Source: SHZI01 sp031395645
GTDB taxonomy: Bacteria > Pseudomonadota > Gammaproteobacteria > Steroidobacterales > GCA-2729495
NCBI GenBank assembly: GCA_031395645.1
Contig: JANNJM010000014.1
Location: 8,868-72,867 of the forward strand
DNA: 64,000 bases
Direction: 5' to 3'
A program made the position numbers and the translations under genes. The notes below the pieces were generated by a model. It had not been told where the DNA came from, made no database searches, and saw only the letters and a program-made list of their open reading frames with translations. Below are positions 1 through 9,200 of the stretch, in pieces (the stretch's first letter is position 1; each line of letters starts with the position of its first letter).

Positions 1-213
1 GTCGAGGGCGACGTTCTGCGGCTCACTATCACGAACCAGACCGCGGGCCGGGATTCCGGCGGGGCAGAGGGCATTGGCCTGCGCAATGTGCGGGAACGGC
101 TGGCGGTGCAATACGGTGACCGCGCAAGTTTCACTGCCGGGCCGCAGGCGCCCGGTCGCTGGGTTGCCGAACTTGAACTGCCCCTGCTGCGAGACCCGCC
201 GCAGTCCGCATGA
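1..213 (+). CDS. LytS/AlgZ-type sensor histidine kinase, C-terminal end (partial)
   Basis: Only the last 70 residues are in the window; the gene is cut by the left edge. The fragment contains GIGLRNVRERL, the G2-type ATP-lid motif of the HATPase domain in LytS/YehU-like kinases, followed by the usual final beta strand (RWVAELELPL). The stop codon TGA overlaps the ATG of the following LytTR response regulator (ATGA), which is the standard arrangement of a two-component pair. The sensed signal cannot be inferred because the sensor part is missing. Confidence 0.85.
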   Translation, partial: VEGDVLRLTITNQTAGRDSGGAEGIGLRNVRERLAVQYGDRASFTAGPQAPGRWVAELELPLLRDPPQSA

Positions 214-995
214 GACCGATGCGGGTCATTATCGTCGACGACGAGCCCGCCGGCCGGCGCACCCTGCGGGAGTGCTGCGCACTGCATCCTGATCTGGAGG
301 TGATTGGTGAGTATGCGGATCCACGCCTGGCCCTGGCAGCGATTCGGGACGCTTCGCCCCAGTTGCTGTTCCTGGACATCAGGATGGACACCATGACCGG
401 TATCGAACTCGCCCGGTCACTGGATCCGGCCACGTTGCCGCTGATCGTGTTCGTCACCGCCTACGATCACTACGCTCTCGAGGCCTTCGAGGTGAGCGCT
501 ACGGACTACCTGCTGAAACCGTTCGACGACGAGCGCTTCGGTGGGATGCTCGAGCGTGTTCGCAGGCGCCATGGCGCCGAGACCGCTGCGGAGCGGGCCG
601 CTGCCCTGGAGGCCCTCGTCGTACGGCTGGAGAGCGGGACGCGAGCGGTTGCGGCGGGGAGTCAGCGGCTGATCGCTGAGGCCTATGGCCGCCAGCACGT
701 GCTTGATCCGGCGCTGATCGAAGTGGTGGAGGCCGATCGCAACTACGTCAGGATCCGGATCGGAGCGGAAACCTACCACGCCCGCAGCACGCTGCAGCAG
801 GCCGAGCAGATTCTTCAGACTCAGCCCATGCTGAAGGTCAGTCGCTCATGCCTCGTCAGCATGAATCACGTTCGGGAATTGAGCCGCACCCCGCGGGGTG
901 ACTTCATTCTCGTGCTCGCCGGCGGCGCCACCGTGACGAGCAGCGAGGGCTTTCGCGACCGCGTGCGGGCTTATCTCGAGCAGATGAAGCTGTAG
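210..995 (+). CDS. LytTR-family response regulator
   Basis: A 261-residue two-domain regulator. The N-terminal receiver domain has the acidic pair D10-D11, phospho-acceptor D56 in LFLDIRM, T83 and K103 in LLKPF. The C-terminal part (about residues 155-261) is a LytTR DNA-binding domain: it carries EADRNYVRI, the TLQQAE helix and RSCLVSMNHVREL, typical of AlgR/YehT-like proteins. Start ATG 210 overlaps the kinase stop; a second ATG two codons later (219) is possible. Cognate partner of the upstream kinase by translational coupling. Regulon unknown; the next gene is convergent. Confidence 0.93.
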   Translation: MRPMRVIIVDDEPAGRRTLRECCALHPDLEVIGEYADPRLALAAIRDASPQLLFLDIRMDTMTGIELARSLDPATLPLIVFVTAYDHYALEAFEVSATDYLLKPFDDERFGGMLERVRRRHGAETAAERAAALEALVVRLESGTRAVAAGSQRLIAEAYGRQHVLDPALIEVVEADRNYVRIRIGAETYHARSTLQQAEQILQTQPMLKVSRSCLVSMNHVRELSRTPRGDFILVLAGGATVTSSEGFRDRVRAYLEQMKL

Positions 996-1004
996 GCGCA
1001 ACGC

Positions 1005-2285
1005 TCAGCGCCTCCGCCGCAGCAACGGATAAAGCGCGCTGCCAGCAAGCAGTGCGACGCCACCCCAGAGCAGCTCGGGCGGCGAGCTTTGCGAGAGCAG
1101 GACCGTCACCCCGGCGATACCGGCCAGCGGGATCAGCGGGCCGAAGGGCGCACGGTAGCCCCCGACAGTCGGGTCAGTCGCCCGCAGGCGCAGCACGGCC
1201 GCACAGGTGACCCCGGTGACGATCAGCCGGGCCAGCACGTTGACGAGCACCAGCGAGAAGAAGTTCAGGCTCACCGCCAGCGCCCACGTGATGATCCCGT
1301 GCACCGCAATGGCGACCCAGGGACTGTGGTAGCGCTCGTGTACCCGGGAGAAGATGGCGGGGAACTGACCCTGTTCAGCCAGCGCGAACGTGACCCGTGG
1401 CACCACGAGTGATGCGCCGAGCACGTAGCCGCTGGTTGATATCAGGGCGGCGGCGCCAATGAGTGCGGCGCCGGTCGGGCCGATCAGTACGATCGCAGCA
1501 TCCGCCAGGGGCCGGGTTGAGGTTGCAAGGTCGGGGTAGAGAGCGAACAGCACCCACTGCAGGACTACGTAGAGAAGCATCGCCCCGGCAATCGATATGA
1601 ACAGTGCCCGCGGCACGTCCCGCTGCGGGTCCGCAGATTCACCGCCGGGCACGGTCGCAACCTCGAAGCCGCCGAAGGCAAACGCGACCAGCAGCACCGC
1701 ACGCCAGAAGTCATCCGCAAGCAGTGGCGCTGCCGCCGACAGCGGCTTGCCAGCAATGACCAGTGCACCGCCGACTGCCAGCACGATAAGCGGAGCGAGC
1801 TTGGCCACGGTGAAGATGTTGGTCAGCGTCGAGCCGGTGCGTGCCCCGCGCAGGTTGATGAGCGTGACGGCAAGCACGAGGCTCGTGATGACGGCGATTC
1901 GCGGCCCCGGCTCCGCAGCCGCAGGTACGAACAAGGCGAGATAACTGAGAAAAATATTGCACGCCGCGCCGACCGCCGCGAGACGCGACAGCCAGAAGAT
2001 CCACGCGACTTCGAAGCCCACGAAGCCCCCAAATGCCGCCTTGGCCGCCAGATAGGGCCCACCCGTCGAGGAGAACCGGCCGGACGCTTCGGCAAAGGAC
2101 ATGGCGAACAGTAGCGACATCAGCCCTGCCACCAGAAAGGCGAGCGGCGCCCACAGACCCACCGCCGCGGCCGCGGTTGCCGGCAGCAGGAAGATGCCGC
2201 TGCCGACGATCGTGTTCAGCGATATCGCGGTGAGATCCCAGGGACCAAGTGTGCGGAGCAGTTGCGGCTGGTCTTCGGGGCCCAT
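1005..2285 (-). CDS. APC-family amino acid permease
   Basis: A 426-residue inner-membrane transporter with about 12 hydrophobic segments. The N-terminus has ISLNTIVGSGIFLLP, the unwound TM1 GSGIF motif that binds the substrate amino-carboxylate in the APC superfamily. It is the last gene of a minus-strand run that begins with ornithine cyclodeaminase and arginase, so a substrate of that pathway (arginine, ornithine, proline or glutamate) is a reasonable inference, but the sequence does not show specificity. It starts 45 bases after the wrecked PIN toxin. No clear Shine-Dalgarno sequence precedes ATG 2285. Confidence 0.88.
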   Translation of the reverse strand: MGPEDQPQLLRTLGPWDLTAISLNTIVGSGIFLLPATAAAAVGLWAPLAFLVAGLMSLLFAMSFAEASGRFSSTGGPYLAAKAAFGGFVGFEVAWIFWLSRLAAVGAACNIFLSYLALFVPAAAEPGPRIAVITSLVLAVTLINLRGARTGSTLTNIFTVAKLAPLIVLAVGGALVIAGKPLSAAAPLLADDFWRAVLLVAFAFGGFEVATVPGGESADPQRDVPRALFISIAGAMLLYVVLQWVLFALYPDLATSTRPLADAAIVLIGPTGAALIGAAALISTSGYVLGASLVVPRVTFALAEQGQFPAIFSRVHERYHSPWVAIAVHGIITWALAVSLNFFSLVLVNVLARLIVTGVTCAAVLRLRATDPTVGGYRAPFGPLIPLAGIAGVTVLLSQSSPPELLWGGVALLAGSALYPLLRRRR

Positions 2286-2330
2286 GGCCGGATGGTGCCA
2301 GAACGGCGGACCGCAGAGGTGGTTCGTGGT

Positions 2331-2605
2331 TTACAGCCGCTGCACGTCCGGCAGTCGCGCGAACTGCCTGTCGAAGGTTCCGAGGGGCAGATGGCCAGCG
2401 AGTGATGGTTGAGCAGCATTTCGACGGCCAGTGCAATCTGCCGTCGCCCGAGTGCATAGACCGCATCGAGTACCCACATGGTCTCAACCAGAACGATGTG
2501 CGGTACCCACGCGCCCGAATTCACAAAGTTCTCGGCTGATGCGATCTGCGCCTCATCGTCCCGGGTAATCAACCAGACGAGAATATTGGTGTCAGCCGCG
2601 CGCAT
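2331..2605 (-). pseudogene. PIN-domain toxin (VapC-like), inactivated by internal deletion
   Basis: The first 71 codons read as a normal PIN toxin (AADTNILVWLITRDD, with the first catalytic Asp, and an E in LVETMWVL), up to NHHSLA. The frame then becomes nonsense, but another frame picks up GHLPLGTFDRQFARLPDVQ and ends at TAA 2331-2333, exactly how such toxins end. The junction lies near 2391-2400. Compared with the family about 30-35 residues are missing, including the segment that normally carries the third acidic residue. The start overlaps the short antitoxin-like gene by 14 bases. The read-through frame runs on to 2216, inside the permease gene. Almost certainly non-functional as an RNase. 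Confidence 0.8.
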
Positions 2606-2732
2606 GCCGTCGGCGGACGTAGGCGCGGATGCCCTCAGCCGGACTGGCTGGCTTCCTGGGCTTGACCGGGCGGCCGGCGAACAACGCGGCGTGGATTTCT
2701 GCCGAGGTGTACCGCTTGGCGCGACGGACCAT
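2592..2732 (-). CDS. short antitoxin-like protein upstream of PIN remnant
   Basis: A 46-residue basic protein beginning MVRRAKRYTSAEIHAALF and ending YVRRRHARG. I recognise the RYTSAEIHAALF pattern and the charged tail from very short antitoxin-like proteins paired with PIN toxins, but the family assignment is from memory. It lies directly upstream of, and overlaps, the PIN remnant, as antitoxins do. Its ATG (2732) shares its first base with the TGA of the TVP38-reductase gene (TGATG), so it could be translated by coupling; GTG at 2735 is an alternative start. With its toxin partner broken it may be an orphan. Confidence 0.65.
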   Translation of the reverse strand: MVRRAKRYTSAEIHAALFAGRPVKPRKPASPAEGIRAYVRRRHARG

Positions 2733-4936
2733 CACTTCTCCGTCACCAGCGCAATCGCCCGCCCCACCACGCGCCCAAACCCCGCCTCACCGCGGGACCA
2801 GGCATGCAACGCACTGGAAAGCGCCAGCTTGCCCTCCGTCGCCGTCGTGCGCTTGTACACACCGGCGGCATACTTGTTGGCCTCGGCGAGCGTGGGATAG
2901 GTGTGGATCGTGCTGAGGATGCCTTCCAGACCGAAGCCGTGTTTCATGGCGGCGACGAACTCGATCAGCAGATCGCCGGCATGCTCGCCGACGATCGTCG
3001 CACCGAGGATCTTGTCCGTGCCCTTCGCGGTAAGCGCTTTTACGAAACCGTGGGCTTCGCCGTCGGCAATTGCGCGATCGAGATCATCGATCCCGTAGAC
3101 GTGCACGTCGTGGGGCACATTCTGTGCCCGTGCTTCCTGCTCGTTCAGGCCTACCCGGGCGACCTCCGGGTCCGTGAAGGTCGTCCAGGGGACCACGCGG
3201 TAGTCGACCTTGAATTTACGGAAGGCGCCGAACAGCGAGTTGACGGCCGCGTACCAGGCCATGTGCGCAGCGGTGTGCGTGAACTGGAACGGCCCGGCCA
3301 CGTCGCCGCAGGCGTAGATGTTCGGGTAGCTGGTCTGCAGGTATTCGTTGACCGCCACCACCTTGCCGGCCGGAATGCCCAGTTCCTCCAGTCCGAAGCC
3401 GGAAGTGTTGGCCACGCGGCCGACGGCGCAGAGGATTTCGTCGAAGGGGACGCGCAGAACCACACCGTCGTGCTCGACCAGCAGTACGTTCTCGCCATTC
3501 GCCTGCACGACACTCGTTGCTTTGTATCCGGTCAGTACGCGGATACCTTCGGCCTGAAAGCGGGCCCTGACGGTAGCAGAGACGTCCTCGTCCTCGCGGG
3601 GCATCAGGCGCGAATGGCTTTGCACCTGTGTCACGGCCGAACCGAAGCGCGCAAAGCACTGCGCCAGTTCACACCCGATCGGTCCGCCACCGAGCACGAC
3701 GAGGCGCCGTGGCAGCTTGCGGAGGGCCCAGATCGTGTCCGAGGTTAACGGGTTGACCTCGGCGAGACCCGGGATCGGCGGCACGAACGGCCGGGCGCCG
3801 GTCGCAATCACGATATTGCGCGTGGTCAGCCGCTGCAGGCTGCCGTCCGCCTTGCGAATCTCGACTTCCCAGGGCGTGACGATGCGCGCGGTACCCGCAA
3901 TGCAGTCGACGCCGAGACCCGTGTAACGCTGGACTGAATCATGGGGCTCGATCTCAGCGATCACACGCTGGACCCGCTCCATGACGTCCGCAAAATTCCA
4001 CTCGGCACTCGCCGATGCAATGCCGAATTCCTTTGCCCGCGAGATGTGGTTCAGCAGCTTCGCCGAGCGGATCAGTGCCTTGGAAGGTACGCAGCCCGTG
4101 TACAGGCAGTCGCCGCCCATCCGGTGGCGTTCCACCAGTGTCACCTTCGCCCGTACGGCCGCCGCGATGTAGCTGGTCACCAGGCCCGCAGAGCCCGCGC
4201 CGATGACGACCACGTTCCGGTCGAAGCGCGCGGGTCTGCGGCCGGCCCACGGCGCATAGACCCGGCGAGCCCGGAAGGCGTCGATGATTTTCTTCGAGAT
4301 GATTGGCAAGATACCGAGGGCCACGAATGCAAGGAGAATGCGGGGCGACAGGATGCCCTTGAGGGACGTGAGCCTGGCGAGTTCGGTGCCGGCATTCACG
4401 AAGGCCGCCGTGCCGAGCAGCATGCCGAGCTGTGACACCCAGTAGAACGTCCAGGTCTTCATCGACGTCAGGCCCATGACCAGGTTGACGACAAAGAAGG
4501 GGAAGGCCGGGACCAGTCGCACGGTGAACAGATAAAAGCCACCCTCCTGGTCGACGCCCCGGTTGATCGCTGCCACCGTGGCTCCGAACCGCGCACGCAT
4601 CGCATCACGCAGCAGGAAGCGCGACGTGAGGAATGCCAGCGTGGCGCCGATCGACGAGGCAAAGGAGACCAGAACCAGCCCGACGGCCAGGCCGAAGATG
4701 GCGCCGGCAGCGAGGGTGAGCACTACCGCGCCGGGGACCGACAGGGCGGCCAGTGCCACGTAGATAAGAAAGAACAATGCGGCAGTCCGCAGCGGGTTAG
4801 CCGCGTAGTAGGCGGCGAGGGCGGCCTGTTGTGACTGGACGAAGTCCAGCGTGAAGTATCGGCCAAGGCCGAGGCCGAAGAACAGCAGCACAGCAGCGGC
4901 CACTGCGACGAGGAGAACCAGTCGACGCCTGTTCAT
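2732..4936 (-). CDS. TVP38/TMEM64 membrane domain fused to a pyridine-nucleotide flavin disulfide oxidoreductase
   Basis: A 734-residue fusion. Residues 1 to about 220 are a TVP38/TMEM64 (DedA-like) integral membrane domain with an N-terminal hydrophobic helix. From about residue 255 a full dihydrolipoamide-dehydrogenase/mercuric-reductase type flavoenzyme follows: VVIGAGSAGLV (FAD), the redox pair GGDCLYTGCVPSK near residues 275-285, LGGGPIGCELAQ (NAD(P)H), CGDVAGPFQFTH, and the dimer-interface base HTYPTLAE near residue 680. Start ATG 4936 is chosen because the domain begins there; an open frame continues upstream antisense of the dehydrogenase reading. It follows the glutamate dehydrogenase gene by 17 bases. 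Substrate unknown; the fusion suggests membrane-anchored disulfide or quinone chemistry. Confidence 0.88.
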   Translation of the reverse strand: MNRRRLVLLVAVAAAVLLFFGLGLGRYFTLDFVQSQQAALAAYYAANPLRTAALFFLIYVALAALSVPGAVVLTLAAGAIFGLAVGLVLVSFASSIGATLAFLTSRFLLRDAMRARFGATVAAINRGVDQEGGFYLFTVRLVPAFPFFVVNLVMGLTSMKTWTFYWVSQLGMLLGTAAFVNAGTELARLTSLKGILSPRILLAFVALGILPIISKKIIDAFRARRVYAPWAGRRPARFDRNVVVIGAGSAGLVTSYIAAAVRAKVTLVERHRMGGDCLYTGCVPSKALIRSAKLLNHISRAKEFGIASASAEWNFADVMERVQRVIAEIEPHDSVQRYTGLGVDCIAGTARIVTPWEVEIRKADGSLQRLTTRNIVIATGARPFVPPIPGLAEVNPLTSDTIWALRKLPRRLVVLGGGPIGCELAQCFARFGSAVTQVQSHSRLMPREDEDVSATVRARFQAEGIRVLTGYKATSVVQANGENVLLVEHDGVVLRVPFDEILCAVGRVANTSGFGLEELGIPAGKVVAVNEYLQTSYPNIYACGDVAGPFQFTHTAAHMAWYAAVNSLFGAFRKFKVDYRVVPWTTFTDPEVARVGLNEQEARAQNVPHDVHVYGIDDLDRAIADGEAHGFVKALTAKGTDKILGATIVGEHAGDLLIEFVAAMKHGFGLEGILSTIHTYPTLAEANKYAAGVYKRTTATEGKLALSSALHAWSRGEAGFGRVVGRAIALVTEK

Positions 4937-4953
4937 AGGGGTGCCAGCGGCGG

Positions 4954-6288
4954 TCAGGCGTAGAGGCCGCGCATCGCCGAGGCCTCGGCAACCCGCTGTA
5001 TCGCGACCATGAAGGCGGCAATTCGCATGGTCACCCGCCGCTTGCGCATCGTCGCGTAAACTTCGTCGAAGGCCGTATCCATGATCCGCTGCAGGTCCTG
5101 GTTCACGCGTTCCTCGGTCCAGTAGTAGCCAATGCGGTTCTGCACCCACTCGAGGTAGGAAACGGTAACCCCGCCGGCATTGCACAGGATATCCGGGATC
5201 AGGAACACTCCCTTCCGGGCGAGAAGCTCGTCCGCATCCGGCGTGGTCGGCCCGTTGGCACCTTCTGCAAGGATGCGCGCGCGGATGCGCGGTGCGTTTT
5301 GCGCGGTGATCTGGTTTTCCAGGGCCGCCGGCACGAGGATATCGACCGGCAGCTCGAGCAGCTGCATCGGCCGGCGCATCTTTGTCGCCCCCTTGAACCC
5401 CCGCAGTGATCCCCGCCTGGCGACATGGGCCACCGCCGCGGCAACGTCGATGCCAGCCGGATTCCGGAAGGCGCCCTCGACGTCACTGATGGCGATGATC
5501 TTCACGCCATCGTCGGCGAGGAACCGCGCGGCGTAGCTACCGACGTTGCCGAAGCCCTGGATGGCCGCCGTTGCGCCGCGGAGTTCGACACCCAGGCGCG
5601 CCGCCGCCTTGCGGATGCAAACGACAATGCCACGGGAGGTGGCGCTCTGGCGCCCCGCCGAGCCGCCCAGTTCTGTGGGTTTGCCGGTGATGACGCCAGG
5701 CAGATGGTCGTGCTTGTGCATGATGTAGGTGTCCATCATCCAGCTCATCACCTGGGGGCCCGTATTCACGTCAGGTGCCGGCACGTCCCGGTCGGGGCCA
5801 AACAGGTCGATCATCTCGGCCATGTAGCGCCGCGAGAGCCGCTCGCGTTCACCGATCGAGAGCGTGCGGGGATCGACCACGACGCCACCCTTGGCTCCGC
5901 CCATCGGGATGCCCACGACCGCGCATTTGTAGGTCATCCAGAAGGCCAGCGCCTTCATCTCGTCCAGATTGACGTCTTGATGGAAACGGATGCCGCCCTT
6001 GCCCGGCCCGCGGGCAAAACTGTGCTGCACCCGAAAGGCCTGGAAGTTGCGAATGCTGCCGTCATCCATACGGACCGGCAGGCGTACCTCGGTGATGCGC
6101 CGGGGCAGCTTGATCATCGCGATCTGGTTGTCGGAGAGGTGCAGCCGGCGGGCGGCCGTGTCGAACTGCTCGAGCGCGTTCGCGAAGGCCGAGACGTGCC
6201 ATTCCTCGAGAGAGCCCGCGATCTGCCGGCGGCGCGCGGCGCTGCCTGCGAGGCGCCGGCGGTCGCTCGCTGTAGATTTCACTGGCAT
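4954..6288 (-). CDS. Glu/Leu/Phe/Val dehydrogenase, probably catabolic glutamate dehydrogenase
   Basis: A 444-residue dehydrogenase that would oxidatively deaminate glutamate to 2-oxoglutarate and ammonium. Seen: substrate-binding GPGKGGIRFH near residue 95, catalytic lysine segment YKCAVVGIPMGGAKGG near 119, PAPDVNT, and the Rossmann motif GFGNVGSYAA near residue 247. Length fits the hexameric NAD-type enzymes. It starts 7 bases after the putA stop, so it belongs to the same transcript; PutA makes glutamate and this enzyme would drain it into the TCA cycle. Branched-chain or phenylalanine dehydrogenase activity is less likely given this context. Confidence 0.9.
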   Translation of the reverse strand: MPVKSTASDRRRLAGSAARRRQIAGSLEEWHVSAFANALEQFDTAARRLHLSDNQIAMIKLPRRITEVRLPVRMDDGSIRNFQAFRVQHSFARGPGKGGIRFHQDVNLDEMKALAFWMTYKCAVVGIPMGGAKGGVVVDPRTLSIGERERLSRRYMAEMIDLFGPDRDVPAPDVNTGPQVMSWMMDTYIMHKHDHLPGVITGKPTELGGSAGRQSATSRGIVVCIRKAAARLGVELRGATAAIQGFGNVGSYAARFLADDGVKIIAISDVEGAFRNPAGIDVAAAVAHVARRGSLRGFKGATKMRRPMQLLELPVDILVPAALENQITAQNAPRIRARILAEGANGPTTPDADELLARKGVFLIPDILCNAGGVTVSYLEWVQNRIGYYWTEERVNQDLQRIMDTAFDEVYATMRKRRVTMRIAAFMVAIQRVAEASAMRGLYA

Positions 6289-6295
6289 GAGCAGC

Positions 6296-9200
6296 TCACT
6301 CCATCGACAGCAGGCTGGCGTTACCGCCGGCTGCCGTCGTATTGGTGCACGTTACACGCTCGACCGCGAACCTCTGCAGGTAATGCGGGCCACCGGCTTT
6401 CGGTCCGGTTCCGGACAACCCTTGCCCTCCAAACGGCTGGGCGCCGACGACCGCACCAATCTGATTGCGGTTGACGTAGAGGTTACCCACTCGGGCCTTC
6501 GCCTGAACGAGGTCTATCGTTGCCTGGATCCGCGAATGCACGCCGAGTGTCAGTCCATAGCCGGTTGCGTTGATAGCATCGCACACCTGCGAGAGCTGTG
6601 AGGCGCTGAAACGTACGACGTGCAGCACGGGCCCGAACACCTCGCGTGATAGCTGGGCAATACTCCCGATCTCGAAGGCCTGCGGGGGGAAGTAGGTGCC
6701 GTGGGAGCAGTCGGCCGGTAGCGGCGTGCGCGCAATGAGCCTGCCTTCGCGTTGCATGCGCTCGGCGTGGGCCACGAGCAGTGCGCGTGCCGCCTCGTCG
6801 ATGACCGGCCCGATGTCCGTATCGAGACGCAACGGGTCGCCGACGCGGAGCTCTGTCATGGCGCCGGCCAGCAGTTCGAGCACGCGTTCCGCGACATCCT
6901 CCTGCACGAACAGCACCCGCAAAGCAGAACACCGCTGACCGGCGCTGTCGAATGCCGAGCTGAGCACATCGTGAACCAGCTGCTCAGGCAGTGCGGTGGA
7001 GTCGGCCAGCATGGCGTTCTGTCCGCCGGTTTCGGCGATCAGGGTTGCAATCGGACCAGGACGGGCAGCAAGGTTCCGGTTGATCAGCTGCGCCACCTCC
7101 GTGGAGCCTGTGAACACGACGCCGTCGACGCCTGGATCGTTCACCAGTGCGCCACCGATGGCTGTCCCGGCGCCCGGCAGGAATTGCAGCACCGAGCCGG
7201 GTACGCCGGCCTCGTGCAGTAGTCGCACCGCTGTGAAGGCGGTCAGCGGAGTCTGCTCTGCGGGCTTTGCGACCACGGCATTGCCCGCCGCGAGGGCTGC
7301 CGCCACCTGGCCCGTGAAGATGGCAACCGGAAAGTTCCAGGGGCTGATGCAGGCGAAGACGCCCCGCCCGTGCAGTGCAATCTCATTGCGTTCCCCCGTC
7401 GGACCCGGGAGTGGCTTGGGGCCCGCGAAGTCGGCGCGGGCGATCATCGCGTAGTAGCGCAGGAAGTCGATGGCCTCACGCACGTCACCCACGCCATTCG
7501 CGACCGTCTTGCCCGCTTCCCTGACGCAGAGCCCGACGAGGAGCGGCATGTCGCGCTCGAAAAGCTCCGCGGCGCGCTCCAGGATTGCCGCCCGACCAGA
7601 TCCACCCAGTGCATCCCAGGCAGGCTGGGCCTCGCGAGCGCCAGCAACGGCGCGCTGCACGTGAGCGGCGGTGGCATGCACCACCTTGCCGGCTTCACTG
7701 CGCGTATCGGCCGGATTGACCACGGGCTCGATGCGCCCGTGCTGTGCTTCGCCGCCGACCAGGGGCCGTGCGACCACCTCGGACGCGAGGGTGCGCTGGA
7801 CGGCAGTCAGGAACGGCTGCGCCTCTGCCGGATCGCTCAGCAGCAGGCCGCGCGAATTGCGGCGCCCGGGGAAAATATCGGCGGGCAGCGGGATGCGCGG
7901 GTGGGCCTTTGGCTGTGCGGCCATGATCTGCCCGACCGGGTCCCCAATGATGTCCTCGATGGGCGCATCGTCGTCGGCCAGGCGATTGACGAAGGAGGTA
8001 TTGGCGCCGTTTTCCAGCAGGCGCCGGACCAGATACGCGAGCAGGTCTTCGTGCGCGCCAACCGGGGCGTAGATGCGGCAGGGCACAGCCAGCCCGTCTT
8101 TGGCAATCACCTGGTCGTAGAGTTCTTCGCCCATGCCATGCAGGCGCTGGAACTCATAGTCCGTAGCCTCACCGGCGAGCACGTGCACGGCGGCCAGTGT
8201 GTGCGCGTTGTGGGTTGCGAACATCGGAAAGAACGCCGCGGGGTCAGCCAGCAGCGCGCGGGCGCAGGCGAGGTAGGAGGTGTCGGTGGCCGCCTTGCGC
8301 GTGAAGACCGGATAGCCGGCCAGACCCTGCTCCTGGGCGCGCTTGATTTCGGTATCCCAGTAGGCGCCCTTCACGAGCCGTACGGGAATGCGCCGCTGCT
8401 GCTGACGTGCCAGTGCGCCGAGCCAGTCGATGACGGCGGTGGCCCGCTTGCCATAGGCTTGTACGGCAATCCCCAGACCGTTCCAGCCGGCGAGATCCGC
8501 GTGCGCTCCCGCCGCCTGCAGGACCTCCAGCTGCAGCTCCAGCCGGTCGGCCTCCTCGGCGTCGATGGTGAGGCCTATGCCAGTCGTTCTGGCCGCTCGG
8601 CCCAGCGCGACGAGGCGGGGAACCAGCTCATCCAGCACACGCCCGCGCTGGCTGTATTCCAGGCGCGGATGCAGTGCCGAGAGTTTCACCGAGATTGAAT
8701 TGCGGGTGAAAACGTTCTGCCCGCCGTCCTCGTGGGCGCCGATACCCGCAATAGCCGACTCGTAGCTTAAGAAATAGCGCTGTGCATCCGCCGCCGTCAA
8801 TGCCGCCTCGCCGAGCATGTCGAAGGAGAACCTGCAGCCGCGCGTGGCCCACTCGTTGCCACGGCTCAATGCCTCGCTGATCGTGCGACCCAGTACGAAT
8901 TGCCCGCCCATGATGCGCATGGCGAAAATCATCGCCTGGCGGATGACGGGTTCGCCGGTGCGGGCAATGATCCGCCCGAAGATCGTGGTCCAGTCGGTGC
9001 GGTCATCGCCGAGCTGCACCACCCGACCGGTGAGCAGCAGCGCCCAGGTCGAGGCATTGACGAACAGCGATGAGGATTGCCCCAGGTGCTTTTCCCAGTG
9101 CGCCTGCTCGATCTTGTCGCGGATCAGCTTGTCGGCGGTTTCGGCATCGGGCACCCGCAGCAGCGCCTCAGCCAGGCACATGAGCACCACGCCTTCGTCG

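Noticed and set aside
2804..3748. 314-codon plus-strand frame over the reductase part of the TVP38 fusion
   Set aside because: Antisense of conserved flavoenzyme motifs, no independent support.
7370..8698. 442-codon plus-strand frame inside putA
   Set aside because: Antisense of conserved PutA sequence; low-complexity composition.
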